In this document: piece after piece, positions 9,626 through 19,120 of the stretch | How positions within the stretch are numbered: the first letter of the stretch is position 1 | Layout of the letters: each line of letters opens with the position of its first letter | NCBI RefSeq assembly: GCF_000192745.1 | Contig: NC_015259.1 | Coordinates: 883,001 to 947,000 of the forward strand | Reading direction: 5' to 3' | Length of the DNA: 64,000 bases | DNA from: Polymorphum gilvum SL003B-26A1 | Lineage (GTDB): Bacteria > Pseudomonadota > Alphaproteobacteria > Rhizobiales > Stappiaceae | Notes under the pieces: generated by a model | Database searches by the model: none | Told to the model about the DNA's origin: nothing | The model's input: the letters and a program-made list of their open reading frames with translations, nothing else | Made by a program: the position numbers and the translations under genes

Positions 9626-10455
9626 GTGCTGTGACGGCTGTCAGACACCTGCCCGAGACGGCGGTCGAAGAACCGGAAGCGGCCGAGCGCGAAGTGTTGC
9701 TGCGGGTCGACAACGTGTCGCTGTCCTTCGGTGGCGTGAAGGCGATCACCGACATTTCCTTCGACATCCGCAAGGGCGAGATCCGCGCCATTATCGGCCC
9801 CAACGGCGCCGGCAAGACGTCGATGCTCAATGTCATTAACGGCTTCTATCATCCGCAGGAGGGCACGATCACCTGGCGCGGTCAGGTCCGGCGCAAGATG
9901 AGACCCTACGAGGCGGCCAGCCAGGGGATCGCTCGCACGTTCCAGAACGTGGCGCTTTTCAAGGGCATGACCACGCTGGACAACATCATGTCCGGCCGGA
10001 CCCTGAAGATGCACAGGAATTTCTTCTGGCAGGTGCTGCATTACGGCCCGGCGCGCAACGAAGAGATCGAGCACCGCAAGAAGGTCGAGGACATCATCGA
10101 CTTTCTCGAGATCCAGGCGATTCGCAAGACGCCGGTCGGCAAGCTGCCCTACGGCCTCCAGAAGCGCGTCGAGCTCGGCCGGGCGCTGGCCATGGAGCCC
10201 GATCTGTTGCTGCTCGACGAGCCGATGGCGGGCATGAACCTGGAGGAGAAGGAGGACATGAGCCGCTTCATCCTCGACGTGAACCAGGAATTCGGCACCA
10301 CGATCGCATTGATCGAGCACGATATGGGGGTTGTCATGGACTTGTCCGACCGCGTCGTGGTGCTCGACTACGGCAGGAAAATCGCCGACGGGGTCCCGGC
10401 GGAAGTGCAGGCCAATCAGGACGTTATCGACGCCTATCTGGGCGTGGCGCACTAA
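9622..10455 (+). CDS. livG: LIV-type ABC importer ATP-binding protein (LivG-like)
   Basis: 277-residue ATPase subunit of a hydrophobic/branched-chain amino acid-type (HAAT) ABC importer. Walker A is GPNGAGKTS (about 59-67), the family-typical signature region is LPYGLQKRVELGRAL (replacing the canonical LSGGQ), Walker B is LLLLDEP, and a switch His lies in IEHDMG. It starts inside the end of the acyl-CoA synthetase gene (ATGA overlap). The C-terminal VIDAYLG is typical of LivG. The 24-residue N-terminal extension before the ATPase fold is unusual but short. The partner ATPase is the livF-like gene at 14145. The symbol marks subunit type, not proof of leucine transport. Confidence 0.92.
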   Translation: MSAVTAVRHLPETAVEEPEAAEREVLLRVDNVSLSFGGVKAITDISFDIRKGEIRAIIGPNGAGKTSMLNVINGFYHPQEGTITWRGQVRRKMRPYEAASQGIARTFQNVALFKGMTTLDNIMSGRTLKMHRNFFWQVLHYGPARNEEIEHRKKVEDIIDFLEIQAIRKTPVGKLPYGLQKRVELGRALAMEPDLLLLDEPMAGMNLEEKEDMSRFILDVNQEFGTTIALIEHDMGVVMDLSDRVVVLDYGRKIADGVPAEVQANQDVIDAYLGVAH

Positions 10456-10468
10456 CGAGGGGACAGTC

Positions 10469-11422
10469 ATGGTCTACGACATCATCATCGATCCCTTCGT
10501 CCAGATGGTCGAGCAACCGGATTTCTTGCTGCAGGTCCTGTGGGAGGGGTTCGTCTCGGGTATCCTCTACGCCCTCATAGCGCTCGGCTTCGTGTTGATC
10601 TTCAAGGCTTCCGGCGTGTTCAACTTCGCGCAGGGCATCATGGTCGTGTTCGCCGGCCTGACCCTTGTCGGCCTGCACGAGAACGGCGTGCCGGCCTTTC
10701 TTGCCCTGCTTCTGACCATCGGCGTTATGGGCGTTCTCGCCTATGGCGTCGAGCGGGTGGTGATGAGACCGCTGGTCAACCAACCGGACATCATCCTGCT
10801 GATGGCGACGATCGGCTTGACTTACTTCCTGATCGGATTCGGTGAGCTCGTCTTCGGCGGCGAGCCCAAGCGCATGATCGCCGACGAACTCTGGCTGCCG
10901 ACCGGATCGACTGCCATCGAAATGGGCGACGGCGGCCTCGTCATCCTGCAGCACATCGACATCGCTGCGGCGGTGATCGCCATGGTCATGGTGGCAGGCC
11001 TCGGCGTCTTCTTCAACAAGACCCGCATCGGGCGCGCTTTGCGGGCGGTCGCCGACGACCATCAGGCGGCGCTGTCGGTGGGCATCTCGCTGAACCAGAT
11101 ATGGGCCATCGTCTGGTTCGCCGCCGGCATCGTCGCGCTTGCGACCGGGATCATGTGGGGCGCGCGCTCGGACGTTTCCTTCGCGCTCGAGATCATCGCC
11201 TTCAAGGCGCTGCCGGTACTCATTCTTGGCGGCTTCACCTCGATCCCCGGAGCGATCATCGGCGGGCTTATCATCGGCTTCGGCGAGAAGCTCGGCGAGA
11301 TCTACTGGGGGCCGATGGTGGGCGGCGGGATCGAGTCTTGGCTCGCCTACATCATCGCCCTGATCTTCCTCTTGTTCCGTCCGCAGGGTCTCTTCGGCGA
11401 ACGCATCATCGAGCGGGTGTGA
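10469..11422 (+). CDS. livH: LIV-type ABC importer permease (LivH-like)
   Basis: 317 residues, strongly hydrophobic with about eight membrane segments. It has the family hallmark SGILYALIALGFVLIFKASG near the N-terminus and the coupling region TRIGRALRAVADD. The frame is open further upstream, but ATG 10469 is the real start: it follows CGAGGGGA, lies 13 bases after livG, and the translated leader before it is the shadow of livG. It forms the inner-membrane pore with the livM-like protein encoded 6 bases downstream. Family knowledge says this class transports amino acids, amides, urea or aromatic acids. The two ligases in the operon point to a carboxylate here. Confidence 0.92.
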   Translation: MVYDIIIDPFVQMVEQPDFLLQVLWEGFVSGILYALIALGFVLIFKASGVFNFAQGIMVVFAGLTLVGLHENGVPAFLALLLTIGVMGVLAYGVERVVMRPLVNQPDIILLMATIGLTYFLIGFGELVFGGEPKRMIADELWLPTGSTAIEMGDGGLVILQHIDIAAAVIAMVMVAGLGVFFNKTRIGRALRAVADDHQAALSVGISLNQIWAIVWFAAGIVALATGIMWGARSDVSFALEIIAFKALPVLILGGFTSIPGAIIGGLIIGFGEKLGEIYWGPMVGGGIESWLAYIIALIFLLFRPQGLFGERIIERV

Positions 11423-11428
11423 GGTTCC

Positions 11429-12508
11429 ATGTTCTATCGTGAAGCCGGCCAGTTCAAGACGAGCTACGAGGCGGACCAGGCACTGTTCCCGATCCGGCAG
11501 GACCGGATCGGGCTCGGCATCATCCTGGCCATCGCGTTCGTCGTCATACCGCTAACCGCAAACGCCTTCTTCCTGACGTCGATCATGATCCCGTTCCTGG
11601 TGTTTGCGCTGGCGACCATCGGACTCAACATCCTGACCGGATACGCGGGACAGCTGTCGCTTGGAACCGGGGCTTTCATGGGCGTCGGTGCCTATTCTGC
11701 CTACAAGCTGACGAGCATCTTCCCCGAGGCCAACCTGATCCTGGTGATCCTGCTTTCAGGCGTGTTTTCCGCCGGCATCGGTGTGGTGTTCGGTCTACCC
11801 AGCCTGCGGATCAAGGGTCTCTACCTGGCCGTGACGACGCTGGCGGCGCAGTTCTTTCTCGAATGGTGCTTCATCCGCATTCCCTGGCTCTACAACTACA
11901 ACGCCTCGGGCGCGATCGAGGTCCAGCAGCGCGAACTGTTCGGCGTGATTGCCACGGGCGCCGCAGCAACGCCGCTGACCCGGTATTTCATCGTGCTGAG
12001 CATCGTCATCGCGTTGACTTGGCTGGTGTCCAACGTCATCCGGGGACGCATCGGCCGCCAGTGGATGATGATCCGGGACATGGACATCGCTGCCGAACTG
12101 ATCGGCGTGCGTCCCCTGACGGCCAAGCTGTCGGCCTTCGCGGTGTCGTCCTATCTGTGCGGCGTCGCCGGCGCGATGATGGTGTTCTTCTGGCTCGGCG
12201 CTGCCGAACCGTCCGCTTTCGCCATCAGCTTGTCGTTCCAAGTCCTTTTCATGGCGATCCTCGGCGGTCTCGGCAGCTTGACCGGCTGCTACATGGGGGC
12301 TGCGTTCATCTGGATCCTGCCCGTTCTCCTGCGCGTCCTGCTGCCGTCGCTGGGTCTGTCCGTGGCTGCGGAAACCGTCCAGCACCTGACGTTCATGATC
12401 GTCGGCGCGCTGATCATTTTCTTCCTGATCACGGAACCGCACGGGCTCGCCCGGCTGTGGCGGATCGGGAAGGAAAAACTGAGGGTCTGGCCGTTCCCCT
12501 ACGGCTGA
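11429..12508 (+). CDS. livM: LIV-type ABC importer permease (LivM-like)
   Basis: 359 residues with about nine to ten membrane segments. The LivM hallmark is NILTGYAGQLSLGTGAFMGV, and the cytoplasmic loop GRQWMMIRDMDIAAELIGV contacts the ATPases. About 30 hydrophilic residues precede the first membrane helix. It starts 6 bases after livH and pairs with it to form the transmembrane channel. A 120-bp gap separates it from the binding-protein gene, enough for a separate promoter or a processing site. Confidence 0.92.
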   Translation: MFYREAGQFKTSYEADQALFPIRQDRIGLGIILAIAFVVIPLTANAFFLTSIMIPFLVFALATIGLNILTGYAGQLSLGTGAFMGVGAYSAYKLTSIFPEANLILVILLSGVFSAGIGVVFGLPSLRIKGLYLAVTTLAAQFFLEWCFIRIPWLYNYNASGAIEVQQRELFGVIATGAAATPLTRYFIVLSIVIALTWLVSNVIRGRIGRQWMMIRDMDIAAELIGVRPLTAKLSAFAVSSYLCGVAGAMMVFFWLGAAEPSAFAISLSFQVLFMAILGGLGSLTGCYMGAAFIWILPVLLRVLLPSLGLSVAAETVQHLTFMIVGALIIFFLITEPHGLARLWRIGKEKLRVWPFPYG

Positions 12509-12628
12509 TCCCGTCGCAGACCGCGCCTCGCGGGACCGCGAAAAGTCGTCCGGGCATGGAAGCCGGCCCGGTGCCACGGCTGATGGCTTCACATCCCGGC
12601 ACTGGAGGGCCGGGAACTTGGGAGGAAG

Positions 12629-13957
12629 ATGATGAAACACAGCTATCTGGCTTACGGCCTCGCCGGGGCGATCATGGCCGGCAGCCTTGCCGCGCCTCAG
12701 GTCCAGGCCGAGGACTCCATCTACGTGCCGCTGTTCAGCTATCGCACCGGACCGTTCGCGGGCTCGGGCATTCCGATCGCCAACGGCATGAGCGACTATC
12801 TGACCATGCTCAACGAGCGTGACGGCGGCATCGGCGGCGTCAAGATCGTCGTCGAGGAATGCGAGACTGGCTACAATACACAAAAGGGTGTGGAGTGCTA
12901 CGAACTCGTCAAGCCGAAGAACCCCGTCGTGCTCAACCCCTATTCGACCGGCATCACGCTGCAGGTCATCCCGAAGGCATCCGCTGACAGGATCCCGGTC
13001 CTGTCGATGGCCTACGGCCTGTCGGCTGCGGCCGAGGGCAAGACCTTCCCGTGGATCTTCAACCCCCCGGCGACCTACTGGGACGGCGCGTCCGCCATCG
13101 TCAAGGACATAGCCAACCGCGAGGGCGGCCTGGAAAATCTCAAGGGCAAGAAGATCGGCTACATCTTCCTCGACGCCGGTTACGGACGCGAGCCGATTCC
13201 GCTGATGGAGCAGTTGTCGAAGGACTACGGCTTCACGCTGACGCAGTATCCGGTTCCGGCTACCGAAATGCAGAACCAGTCGTCGCAGTGGCTGAACGTG
13301 CGCCGCGACCGTCCGGATTACATGATCATGTGGGGCTGGGGCGCGATGAACCCGACCGCCGTCAAGGAAGCGACCAAGATCCGCTATCCGATGGACCGTT
13401 TCTACGGCGTGTGGTGGTCGGGCGGCAACGACGACGCGGCCGCTGGCGGCATGGACGCCAAGGGCTACCGGACCCTCAACTTCCACGGCGTTGGTACCGA
13501 CTTCCCGGTCATCTCCGACATCAAGAAGTATGTCGTCGACGCCGGCAAGAGCCAGGTGGATCCGGCCAAGTTCGCCGACAATCTCTACAACCGTGGCGTC
13601 TACAACTCGATGCTGATCGCCGAGGCCATCCGGCGGGCCCAGCAGTTGACCGGCAAGAAAGTGGTCAACGCCGAGGACGTTCGGGCCGGTTTCGAAGCCC
13701 TCGACATCGACGCTGCCCGCATCGCCGAGATGGGCATGACGGACTTCATGGCCCCCCTCAAGCTGTCCTGTGAAGACCACAACGGCCACAACGACGTCTA
13801 TGTCGTCGAATGGGACGGGACGACCTGGCAGAGGGCCACCGACTGGTTCTCGCCGATGGTTGATGTGGTGCAGCCCCTGCTGGTTGCCGCCGCAGAGGAA
13901 TACGTCAAGACCAATGCCCCGTGGCCGGAGCGCGACGTTCCCTGCGCCGGCGAGTAA
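12629..13957 (+). CDS. Periplasmic substrate-binding protein of the LIV-type importer
   Basis: 442 residues. An N-terminal signal peptide is visible (charged start, hydrophobic core, likely cleavage after VQA near residue 27). The mature part has the type-I periplasmic-binding fold of LivK/urea/aromatic-acid receptors, with the early motif GIPIANGMSDYLTMLNERDGGIGG and KIGYIFLDAGYG. GGAGGAAG precedes ATG 12629; a second ATG follows directly. At over 440 residues it is longer than classical LivK (about 370), closer to the receptor group often found with aromatic or fatty acid catabolic genes. A 12-bp stem-loop just downstream may stabilise this transcript end and raise its yield over the neighbouring subunits. 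Confidence 0.9.
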   Translation: MMKHSYLAYGLAGAIMAGSLAAPQVQAEDSIYVPLFSYRTGPFAGSGIPIANGMSDYLTMLNERDGGIGGVKIVVEECETGYNTQKGVECYELVKPKNPVVLNPYSTGITLQVIPKASADRIPVLSMAYGLSAAAEGKTFPWIFNPPATYWDGASAIVKDIANREGGLENLKGKKIGYIFLDAGYGREPIPLMEQLSKDYGFTLTQYPVPATEMQNQSSQWLNVRRDRPDYMIMWGWGAMNPTAVKEATKIRYPMDRFYGVWWSGGNDDAAAGGMDAKGYRTLNFHGVGTDFPVISDIKKYVVDAGKSQVDPAKFADNLYNRGVYNSMLIAEAIRRAQQLTGKKVVNAEDVRAGFEALDIDAARIAEMGMTDFMAPLKLSCEDHNGHNDVYVVEWDGTTWQRATDWFSPMVDVVQPLLVAAAEEYVKTNAPWPERDVPCAGE

Positions 13958-13976
13958 GTCACCGGATCTGACGAAG

Positions 13977-14003
13977 GGCTGCGGGCGGTACCCGCCCGCA
14001 GCC
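13977..14003 (+). promoter_or_regulatory. Perfect 12-bp stem-loop after the binding-protein gene
   Basis: Arms 13977-13988 and 13992-14003 are perfectly complementary around a 3-base loop (TAC). No U tract follows, so it is not a classical terminator. It lies 20 bases after the binding-protein stop and before livF. Such hairpins often protect the mRNA of abundant periplasmic receptors or attenuate the genes downstream. Confidence 0.6.
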
Positions 14004-14144
14004 AGTCCTCGAACGGGTGAAGACAAAGGTGATCCGTGCGTCCTGCATCTTGCGGGTCGCCCGGCAGGACGACTGTCACACTCCTCAACCGCTGACCGCC
14101 GAAACCGGTTCCCGGTCTTTGGCCAAGCATCGGGAAGATGCCGA

Positions 14145-14993
14145 ATGGAACATCAGGCAATCAGTTCAGACGCGACGACCGCGGCGGCGGATGCCCCGAT
14201 CCTGAAGGTCAACAACATCGAGGTGATCTACGACCACGTCATCCTCGTGCTGAAGGGCGTGTCGCTAACCGTTCCGAAGGGAGGCATCGTCGCCCTGCTC
14301 GGTGCCAACGGGGCGGGCAAGACCACGACACTGAAGGCGATTTCCAACCTGCTCGGCGCCGAGCGCGGCGACGTGACCAAGGGCAACATAACCTTCGAGG
14401 GTGAACAGGTACAGGACCTGTCGCCCAACGATCTGGTGCGCCGTGGCTGCATCCAGGTCATGGAGGGCCGCCACTGCTTCGGCCATCTGACCATCGAGGA
14501 AAACCTCCTGACCGGTGCCTATACGCGGCGCGATGGCGCGAGCGCCATCAAGGCCGACCTGGAAATGGTCTACACCTATTTTCCGCGTCTGCGGGAACGC
14601 CGTCAGAGTCAGGCGGGCTATACCTCGGGCGGCGAGCAGCAGATGTGCGCCATCGGCCGGGCCCTCATGAGCCGGCCGAAGATGATTCTTCTGGATGAGC
14701 CGTCCATGGGACTGGCGCCGCAACTGGTCGAGGAAATCTTCGAGATCGTCAAGCAGCTCAACGAGCGGGAAGGCGTGTCGTTCCTGCTGGCCGAGCAGAA
14801 CACGAATGTCGCGCTGAAATACGCCACCTATGGCTACATCGTGGAATCGGGGCGCATCGTGCTCGACGGGGATGCCAAGGCGCTACGCGATAACGAGGAT
14901 GTCAAGGAGTTCTACCTCGGCGTCGGTGGCGAGGGCCGCAAGTCCTTCCGCAATGTCAAACACTACAAGCGTCGCAAGCGCTGGCTGGCGTAA
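14145..14993 (+). CDS. livF: LIV-type ABC importer ATP-binding protein (LivF-like)
   Basis: 282 residues. Walker A is GANGAGKTT (about 53-61), the signature region is TSGGEQQMCAIGRAL, Walker B is MILLDEPSMG, and the His-switch position is replaced by Gln in LLAEQN, as usual for LivF. I place the start at ATG 14145 although the frame is open back to 13770, because the earlier part shadows the receptor gene and GGGAAG precedes this ATG. It is the second ATPase of the importer. The C-terminal tail (about 260-282) is unusually basic, with GRKSFRNVK and KRRKRW. Confidence 0.92.
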   Translation: MEHQAISSDATTAAADAPILKVNNIEVIYDHVILVLKGVSLTVPKGGIVALLGANGAGKTTTLKAISNLLGAERGDVTKGNITFEGEQVQDLSPNDLVRRGCIQVMEGRHCFGHLTIEENLLTGAYTRRDGASAIKADLEMVYTYFPRLRERRQSQAGYTSGGEQQMCAIGRALMSRPKMILLDEPSMGLAPQLVEEIFEIVKQLNEREGVSFLLAEQNTNVALKYATYGYIVESGRIVLDGDAKALRDNEDVKEFYLGVGGEGRKSFRNVKHYKRRKRWLA

Positions 14994-15018
14994 CGGGGCA
15001 GGAACGCGAGGACCGATC

Positions 15019-16257
15019 ATGAGCCGTGTTGAATTCGATGCGCGCGAACGGCAGTCGCCGGAACAGCGCGAGGCGGAACTTTTTGCCAGATTGCCGGGCC
15101 TCCTGCGTCACGCCATCGACAGGGCGCCGGGCTGGGCGCGCCATCTCGCCGGTGTCGACCCCGGTTCGGTGACCTCGCGCGAGGCGCTGGCCGCGCTGCC
15201 AGTCCTGCGCAAGTCCGACTTGCTGCTTCGGCAGAAGGAGGAGCCCCCGTTCGGCGGCTTCCTCGCCGGGTCGCTCGCCGGTGTCGCCCGCGTGTTCATG
15301 TCGCCGGGCCCGATCTGGGAGCCGCAGGCGGCAGGCGATGACCCGTGGAACGGCGCCCGGGCGCTGTTCGCCGCTGGCATCCGGCCGGGGGACGTCGTGC
15401 TCAATGCGTTCTCCTACCACTTGACACCGGGCGGTTTCATCCTCGATCACGGTGCGCGGGCGCTCGGCTGCGCGGTTTTTCCCGCAGGCGTCGGCAACAG
15501 CGAGGCCCAGGTCGAGGCGATCGCGACCCTGCGGCCTGCCGCCTATGTGGGCACGCCGGACTACCTGAAGATCCTGCTCGACAAGGCGAAGGACATGGGG
15601 CGCGATGCCTCGTCGATGACTCGGGCGCTGGTCTCCGGTGGCGCCCTGTTCCCGAGCTTGCGGGCCGAGTATGCAGATCGTGGCATCGCCGTGCGCCAGT
15701 GCTATGCGACGGCGGACCTCGGCGTCATCGCCTATGAGTCCGAGGCCATGGACGGCATGATCGTCAACGAGGACTACATCGTCGAGATCGTTCGCCCCGG
15801 CACAGGCACGCCCGTCGCCGACGGCGAGGTCGGCGAACTCGTCGTGACGGTGTTCAATCGCACCTATCCGCTGATCCGTTTCGGCACCGGCGATCTGTCG
15901 GCGGTTCTGCCGGGCCTGTCGCCCTGCGGGCGCACCAACCAGCGCATAGCCGGCTGGCTGGGGCGGGCCGACCAGCGGACGAAGATCAAGGGCATGTTCG
16001 TCGACCCGGTTCAGATCGCCGATATCCTGGCCCGGCATCCCGACATTGCCAGAGCGCGCCTGACCGTGCTGCGCAAGGGTGACCAGGATGCGATGACCTT
16101 TGCCGTAGAGGCCGAGGCTCCGGCGGAAGGGCTGGCTGAGGCGGTTTCCGCGACCCTGCGCGAGGTCACCAAGCTCAAGGGAGAGGTGTCCCTGGTCCCG
16201 CCGGGCAGCCTGCCGAACGACGGAAAGGTCATCTCAGACGAGCGCGATTACGGCTGA
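15019..16257 (+). CDS. PaaK-like phenylacetate-CoA ligase family protein
   Basis: 412 residues related to phenylacetate-CoA ligases of the adenylate-forming superfamily. Visible family features are LVSGGALFPSLRAEY, an ATADLG motif, LIRFGTGDLSAV and the hinge region GRADQRTKIKGMFV. The start ATG 15019 has CGAGG upstream, 25 bases after livF. It closes the importer operon, giving two different CoA ligases with one ABC transporter. Together with the FACL-type enzyme at the other end this suggests activation of an aromatic or similar acid, but neither substrate can be read from sequence. It is shorter than typical PaaK (about 430-440). Confidence 0.85.
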   Translation: MSRVEFDARERQSPEQREAELFARLPGLLRHAIDRAPGWARHLAGVDPGSVTSREALAALPVLRKSDLLLRQKEEPPFGGFLAGSLAGVARVFMSPGPIWEPQAAGDDPWNGARALFAAGIRPGDVVLNAFSYHLTPGGFILDHGARALGCAVFPAGVGNSEAQVEAIATLRPAAYVGTPDYLKILLDKAKDMGRDASSMTRALVSGGALFPSLRAEYADRGIAVRQCYATADLGVIAYESEAMDGMIVNEDYIVEIVRPGTGTPVADGEVGELVVTVFNRTYPLIRFGTGDLSAVLPGLSPCGRTNQRIAGWLGRADQRTKIKGMFVDPVQIADILARHPDIARARLTVLRKGDQDAMTFAVEAEAPAEGLAEAVSATLREVTKLKGEVSLVPPGSLPNDGKVISDERDYG

Positions 16258-16329
16258 AGTCTCGCCGGTGGTCGTGCCGGGAGACAGGCTGTTCCGGGCG
16301 GACTGATCTGACTCGGTGGAATTGACGTA

Positions 16330-16358
16330 TTGGACCTTGGACATTGTAGGGCTATCAA
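16330..16358 (+). promoter_or_regulatory. Candidate sigma-70 promoter of hemH
   Basis: TTGGAC (16330-16335) and TATCAA (16353-16358) are separated by 17 bases. The predicted transcript start is near 16365, about 35 bases before the hemH ATG. Pattern match only. Confidence 0.5.
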
Positions 16359-16399
16359 GGGCCCTGTGACCCGCGTCCGCTCGTTCCCCCGGGGAGTTC

Positions 16400-17479
16400 A
16401 TGACCAAGATCACCGCCAGTCAGTTTCCGGCAGACCACATCCGTGTCCTGCAGTCCGTCCGGCTGCCACAGGACCACCCGCCCGTAAAGACCGGACGGAT
16501 CGGCGTGCTGCTCGTCAATCTGGGCACGCCGGACGGGACAAGCTACTGGCCGATGCGCCGCTACCTGCGCGAGTTCCTGTCGGACAAGCGGGTTATCGAG
16601 TGGCCCAAGGCGATCTGGTATCCGATCCTGCACGGCATCGTGCTCATGACGCGACCGAAGAAATCCGGCAAGGCCTACGAAGAGATCTGGAACAAGGAAC
16701 GCGACGAGTCTCCGTTGCGTACCATCACGCGCAGCCAGTCCGACAAGCTGGCCGAGCGGCTCGGGTTGACCGGCGGCCGGCTGTCGGTCGACTGGGCCAT
16801 GCGCTACGGCCAGCCATCGATCCGGTCGCGACTGGAAGCGCTCAAGGCGGATGGCTGCGACCGAATTCTCGTATTCCCGCTTTATCCGCAGTATTCGGCG
16901 ACCACGACGGCGACGGTCAACGACGAGGTATGCAAGGCGTTGCTCGACATGCGCTGGCAGCCTGCGATCCGCACCGTGCCGCCCTACCATGACGATCCGG
17001 TCTATGTGGAGGCGCTGGCGCTTTCGGTGGAACGGCACCTCGCCGGCCTCGACTTCGAGCCGGACCTTGTGCTGACCTCCTATCACGGCATCCCGCAATC
17101 CTATTTCCGAAAGGGCGATCCCTACCATTGCCACTGCCAGAAGACGACGCGGCTGATGCGCGAGCGGCTCGGCTGGGACAAGGACAGGCTGCGCGTCACC
17201 TTCCAGTCGCGTTTTGGTCCGGAGGAGTGGCTGCAGCCCTACACCGACAAGACCGTCGAGGCGCTGGCGAAGGATGGTGTCAAGCGGATCGCGGTGATGA
17301 ATCCGGGCTTCGTCGCCGACTGCCTGGAAACCCTGGAGGAGATCGCCGGTGAGGCGGGAGAGATCTTCCACGAACACGGTGGCGAGCATTTCACCCATAT
17401 TCCCTGTCTCAACGACAGCGATCTGGGCATGGATGTGATCGAGGCCGTCGTCCGGCGCGAGCTGTCCGGCTGGATCTGA
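16400..17479 (+). CDS. hemH: Ferrochelatase
   Basis: 359 residues. It inserts ferrous iron into protoporphyrin IX, the last step of heme synthesis, at the inner membrane face. Hallmarks are GVLLVNLGTPD near the N-terminus, the catalytic His in TSYHGIPQSYF (about residue 230), CHCQKTTRLM, FQSRFG followed by EEWLQPYTD, and the acidic PGFVADCLETLEE stretch. The length is normal for proteobacterial HemH. ATG 16400 has a GGGGAG ribosome site. It is monocistronic, with a candidate promoter upstream and an intrinsic terminator downstream. Confidence 0.97.
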   Translation: MTKITASQFPADHIRVLQSVRLPQDHPPVKTGRIGVLLVNLGTPDGTSYWPMRRYLREFLSDKRVIEWPKAIWYPILHGIVLMTRPKKSGKAYEEIWNKERDESPLRTITRSQSDKLAERLGLTGGRLSVDWAMRYGQPSIRSRLEALKADGCDRILVFPLYPQYSATTTATVNDEVCKALLDMRWQPAIRTVPPYHDDPVYVEALALSVERHLAGLDFEPDLVLTSYHGIPQSYFRKGDPYHCHCQKTTRLMRERLGWDKDRLRVTFQSRFGPEEWLQPYTDKTVEALAKDGVKRIAVMNPGFVADCLETLEEIAGEAGEIFHEHGGEHFTHIPCLNDSDLGMDVIEAVVRRELSGWI

Positions 17480-17497
17480 GCGCGAATGAATGCAATG

Positions 17498-17528
17498 GGC
17501 GCGGCCGGACACTCGGCCGCGCCTTTTT
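17498..17528 (+). terminator. Intrinsic terminator after hemH
   Basis: Arms GGCGCGGCCG (17498-17507) and CGGCCGCGCC (17514-17523) form a perfect 10-bp stem around a 6-base loop, followed by five T (17524-17528), 18 bases after the hemH stop. Confidence 0.9.
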
Positions 17529-17621
17529 CGTGCCCGGAGGCGGGCGCCGATCTAGCCGCCCATCCGAATCCGACGCATACTCGCCCCGGTTCATGGATTG
17601 GCAGAACACGGGGAGAACCGG

Positions 17622-18641
17622 ATGCCGCAGCAGCTGTTCGGACTGGATATCGTCCTGATCGTTCTACTGGTTCTCGTCATCCTGGTCGTCATCGCCGGGG
17701 TCAAGACGATTCCGCAGGGCTACAACCACACCGTCGAACGCTTCGGGCGTTACCGCAAGACACTGATGCCGGGGCTCAATTTCATCGTTCCGTTCATCGA
17801 CCGCATCGGGCACAAGCTGAACATGATGGAGCAAGTGCTCGATGTTCCCTCGCAGGAGGTCATCACGCGCGACAATGCCACCGTCACCGCCGACGGCGTG
17901 ACCTTCTACCAGGTGCTCGATGCGGCGCGGGCGGCCTACGAAGTCATGGGACTGGAAAATGCGGTCCTCAACCTGACCATGACCAACATCCGTTCCGTCA
18001 TGGGGTCTATGGACCTGGACGAACTGCTCTCCAACCGCGACGAGATCAACGCCCGGCTGCTGCGCGTGGTCGACGCGGCGGTGGAGCCGTGGGGCATCAA
18101 GATCACCCGCATCGAGATCAAGGATATCAACCCGCCCCGCGACCTGGTCGACGCGATGGCGCGCCAGATGAAGGCCGAGCGCGACAAGCGGGCAGCGATT
18201 CTTGAGGCTGAGGGCAAGCGCCAGGCGGAAATCCTGAAAGCCGAGGGGCACAAGCAGTCGCTGATCCTGGAGGCCGAAGGCCGCCGGGAGGCCGCCTTCC
18301 GCGATGCAGAGGCGCGTGAACGCGAGGCCGAGGCCGAGGCCAAGGCGACGCAGATGGTCAGCGAGGCGATCTCCGCCGGCGATGTCCAGGCCATCAATTA
18401 CTTCGTCGCCAACAAGTACATCGAGGCGTTCCGCGAGCTTGCCGTCTCGCGCAACCAGAAGACCCTGATCCTGCCGATGGAAGCGTCCTCGCTGCTTGGC
18501 GCGCTGAGCGGCATCGGCGAGATCGCTCGCGAGGCCTTCGGCAAGGACGGCGGAGAGGGCGGCGCGGCGGCGGGACCGGCTCGGGTGCCGAACACGGGAC
18601 GCGGTCGCGGCGACGAGGGCGGTGCCGGGGGAGTTGCATGA
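17622..18641 (+). CDS. SPFH/Band 7 membrane protein (stomatin/QmcA type)
   Basis: 339 residues. One N-terminal membrane helix (about 8-28, [17 protein letters not shown]) is followed by the SPFH domain ([50 protein letters not shown]), a long charged coiled-coil rich in Ala, Glu and Arg (about 185-255), and a Gly-rich tail. ATG 17622 has CGGGGAG at the right distance, better than the upstream TTG at 17598. It overlaps an NfeD-like gene by 4 bp. Such pairs form large ring assemblies in membrane microdomains thought to help membrane-protein quality control. Confidence 0.93.
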   Translation: MPQQLFGLDIVLIVLLVLVILVVIAGVKTIPQGYNHTVERFGRYRKTLMPGLNFIVPFIDRIGHKLNMMEQVLDVPSQEVITRDNATVTADGVTFYQVLDAARAAYEVMGLENAVLNLTMTNIRSVMGSMDLDELLSNRDEINARLLRVVDAAVEPWGIKITRIEIKDINPPRDLVDAMARQMKAERDKRAAILEAEGKRQAEILKAEGHKQSLILEAEGRREAAFRDAEAREREAEAEAKATQMVSEAISAGDVQAINYFVANKYIEAFRELAVSRNQKTLILPMEASSLLGALSGIGEIAREAFGKDGGEGGAAAGPARVPNTGRGRGDEGGAGGVA

Positions 18642-19102
18642 GCCTGGTCGAGCGCCTCATCTACGAACTCGGCCCCTGGAATTGGTGGGTGCTCGGGCTG
18701 TTGCTGCTGGGGCTTGAGGTCGTCGTTCCGGGCACGATCTTTCTGTGGTTCGGCATCGCGGCCATTCTCGTCGGCACGCTCGCCCTGGTCGTGGATCTGT
18801 CCTGGCAGGTCGCGCTGGGCCTGTTTCTCGTTCTGTCTCTGGTCAGCCTGTTCGTCGGCCGGCGGCTCATGAACCGCACCGGCAGGACGGAGGGGGATCC
18901 GAATCTGAACCGGCGCGGCAGCCGCTACATCGGCCGCGTGTTCATTCTGGAACGGCCGCTCGAACAGGGCAGCGGTCATCTGTCGATCGACGACACGGTC
19001 TGGCGCGTCACAGGGCCGGACCTTCCGGCGGGGGCCAGGGTGCGGATCGAGCGGATTGAAGGAGCGCAACTCGTTGTGTCGGATGCGGATGCTTCGGCCT
19101 GA
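18638..19102 (+). CDS. NfeD-like membrane protein
   Basis: 154 residues. Two to three N-terminal membrane helices (about 10-70) precede a soluble C-terminal OB-fold-like domain (about 85-150) with [19 protein letters not shown] and [14 protein letters not shown]. This is the short NfeD1b form that partners SPFH proteins. The start overlaps the Band 7 stop by 4 bp, so the two are coupled. It lacks the protease domain of long NfeD proteins. Confidence 0.9.
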   Translation: MSLVERLIYELGPWNWWVLGLLLLGLEVVVPGTIFLWFGIAAILVGTLALVVDLSWQVALGLFLVLSLVSLFVGRRLMNRTGRTEGDPNLNRRGSRYIGRVFILERPLEQGSGHLSIDDTVWRVTGPDLPAGARVRIERIEGAQLVVSDADASA

Positions 19103-19120
19103 CTTCTGGTCCGGGTACCC

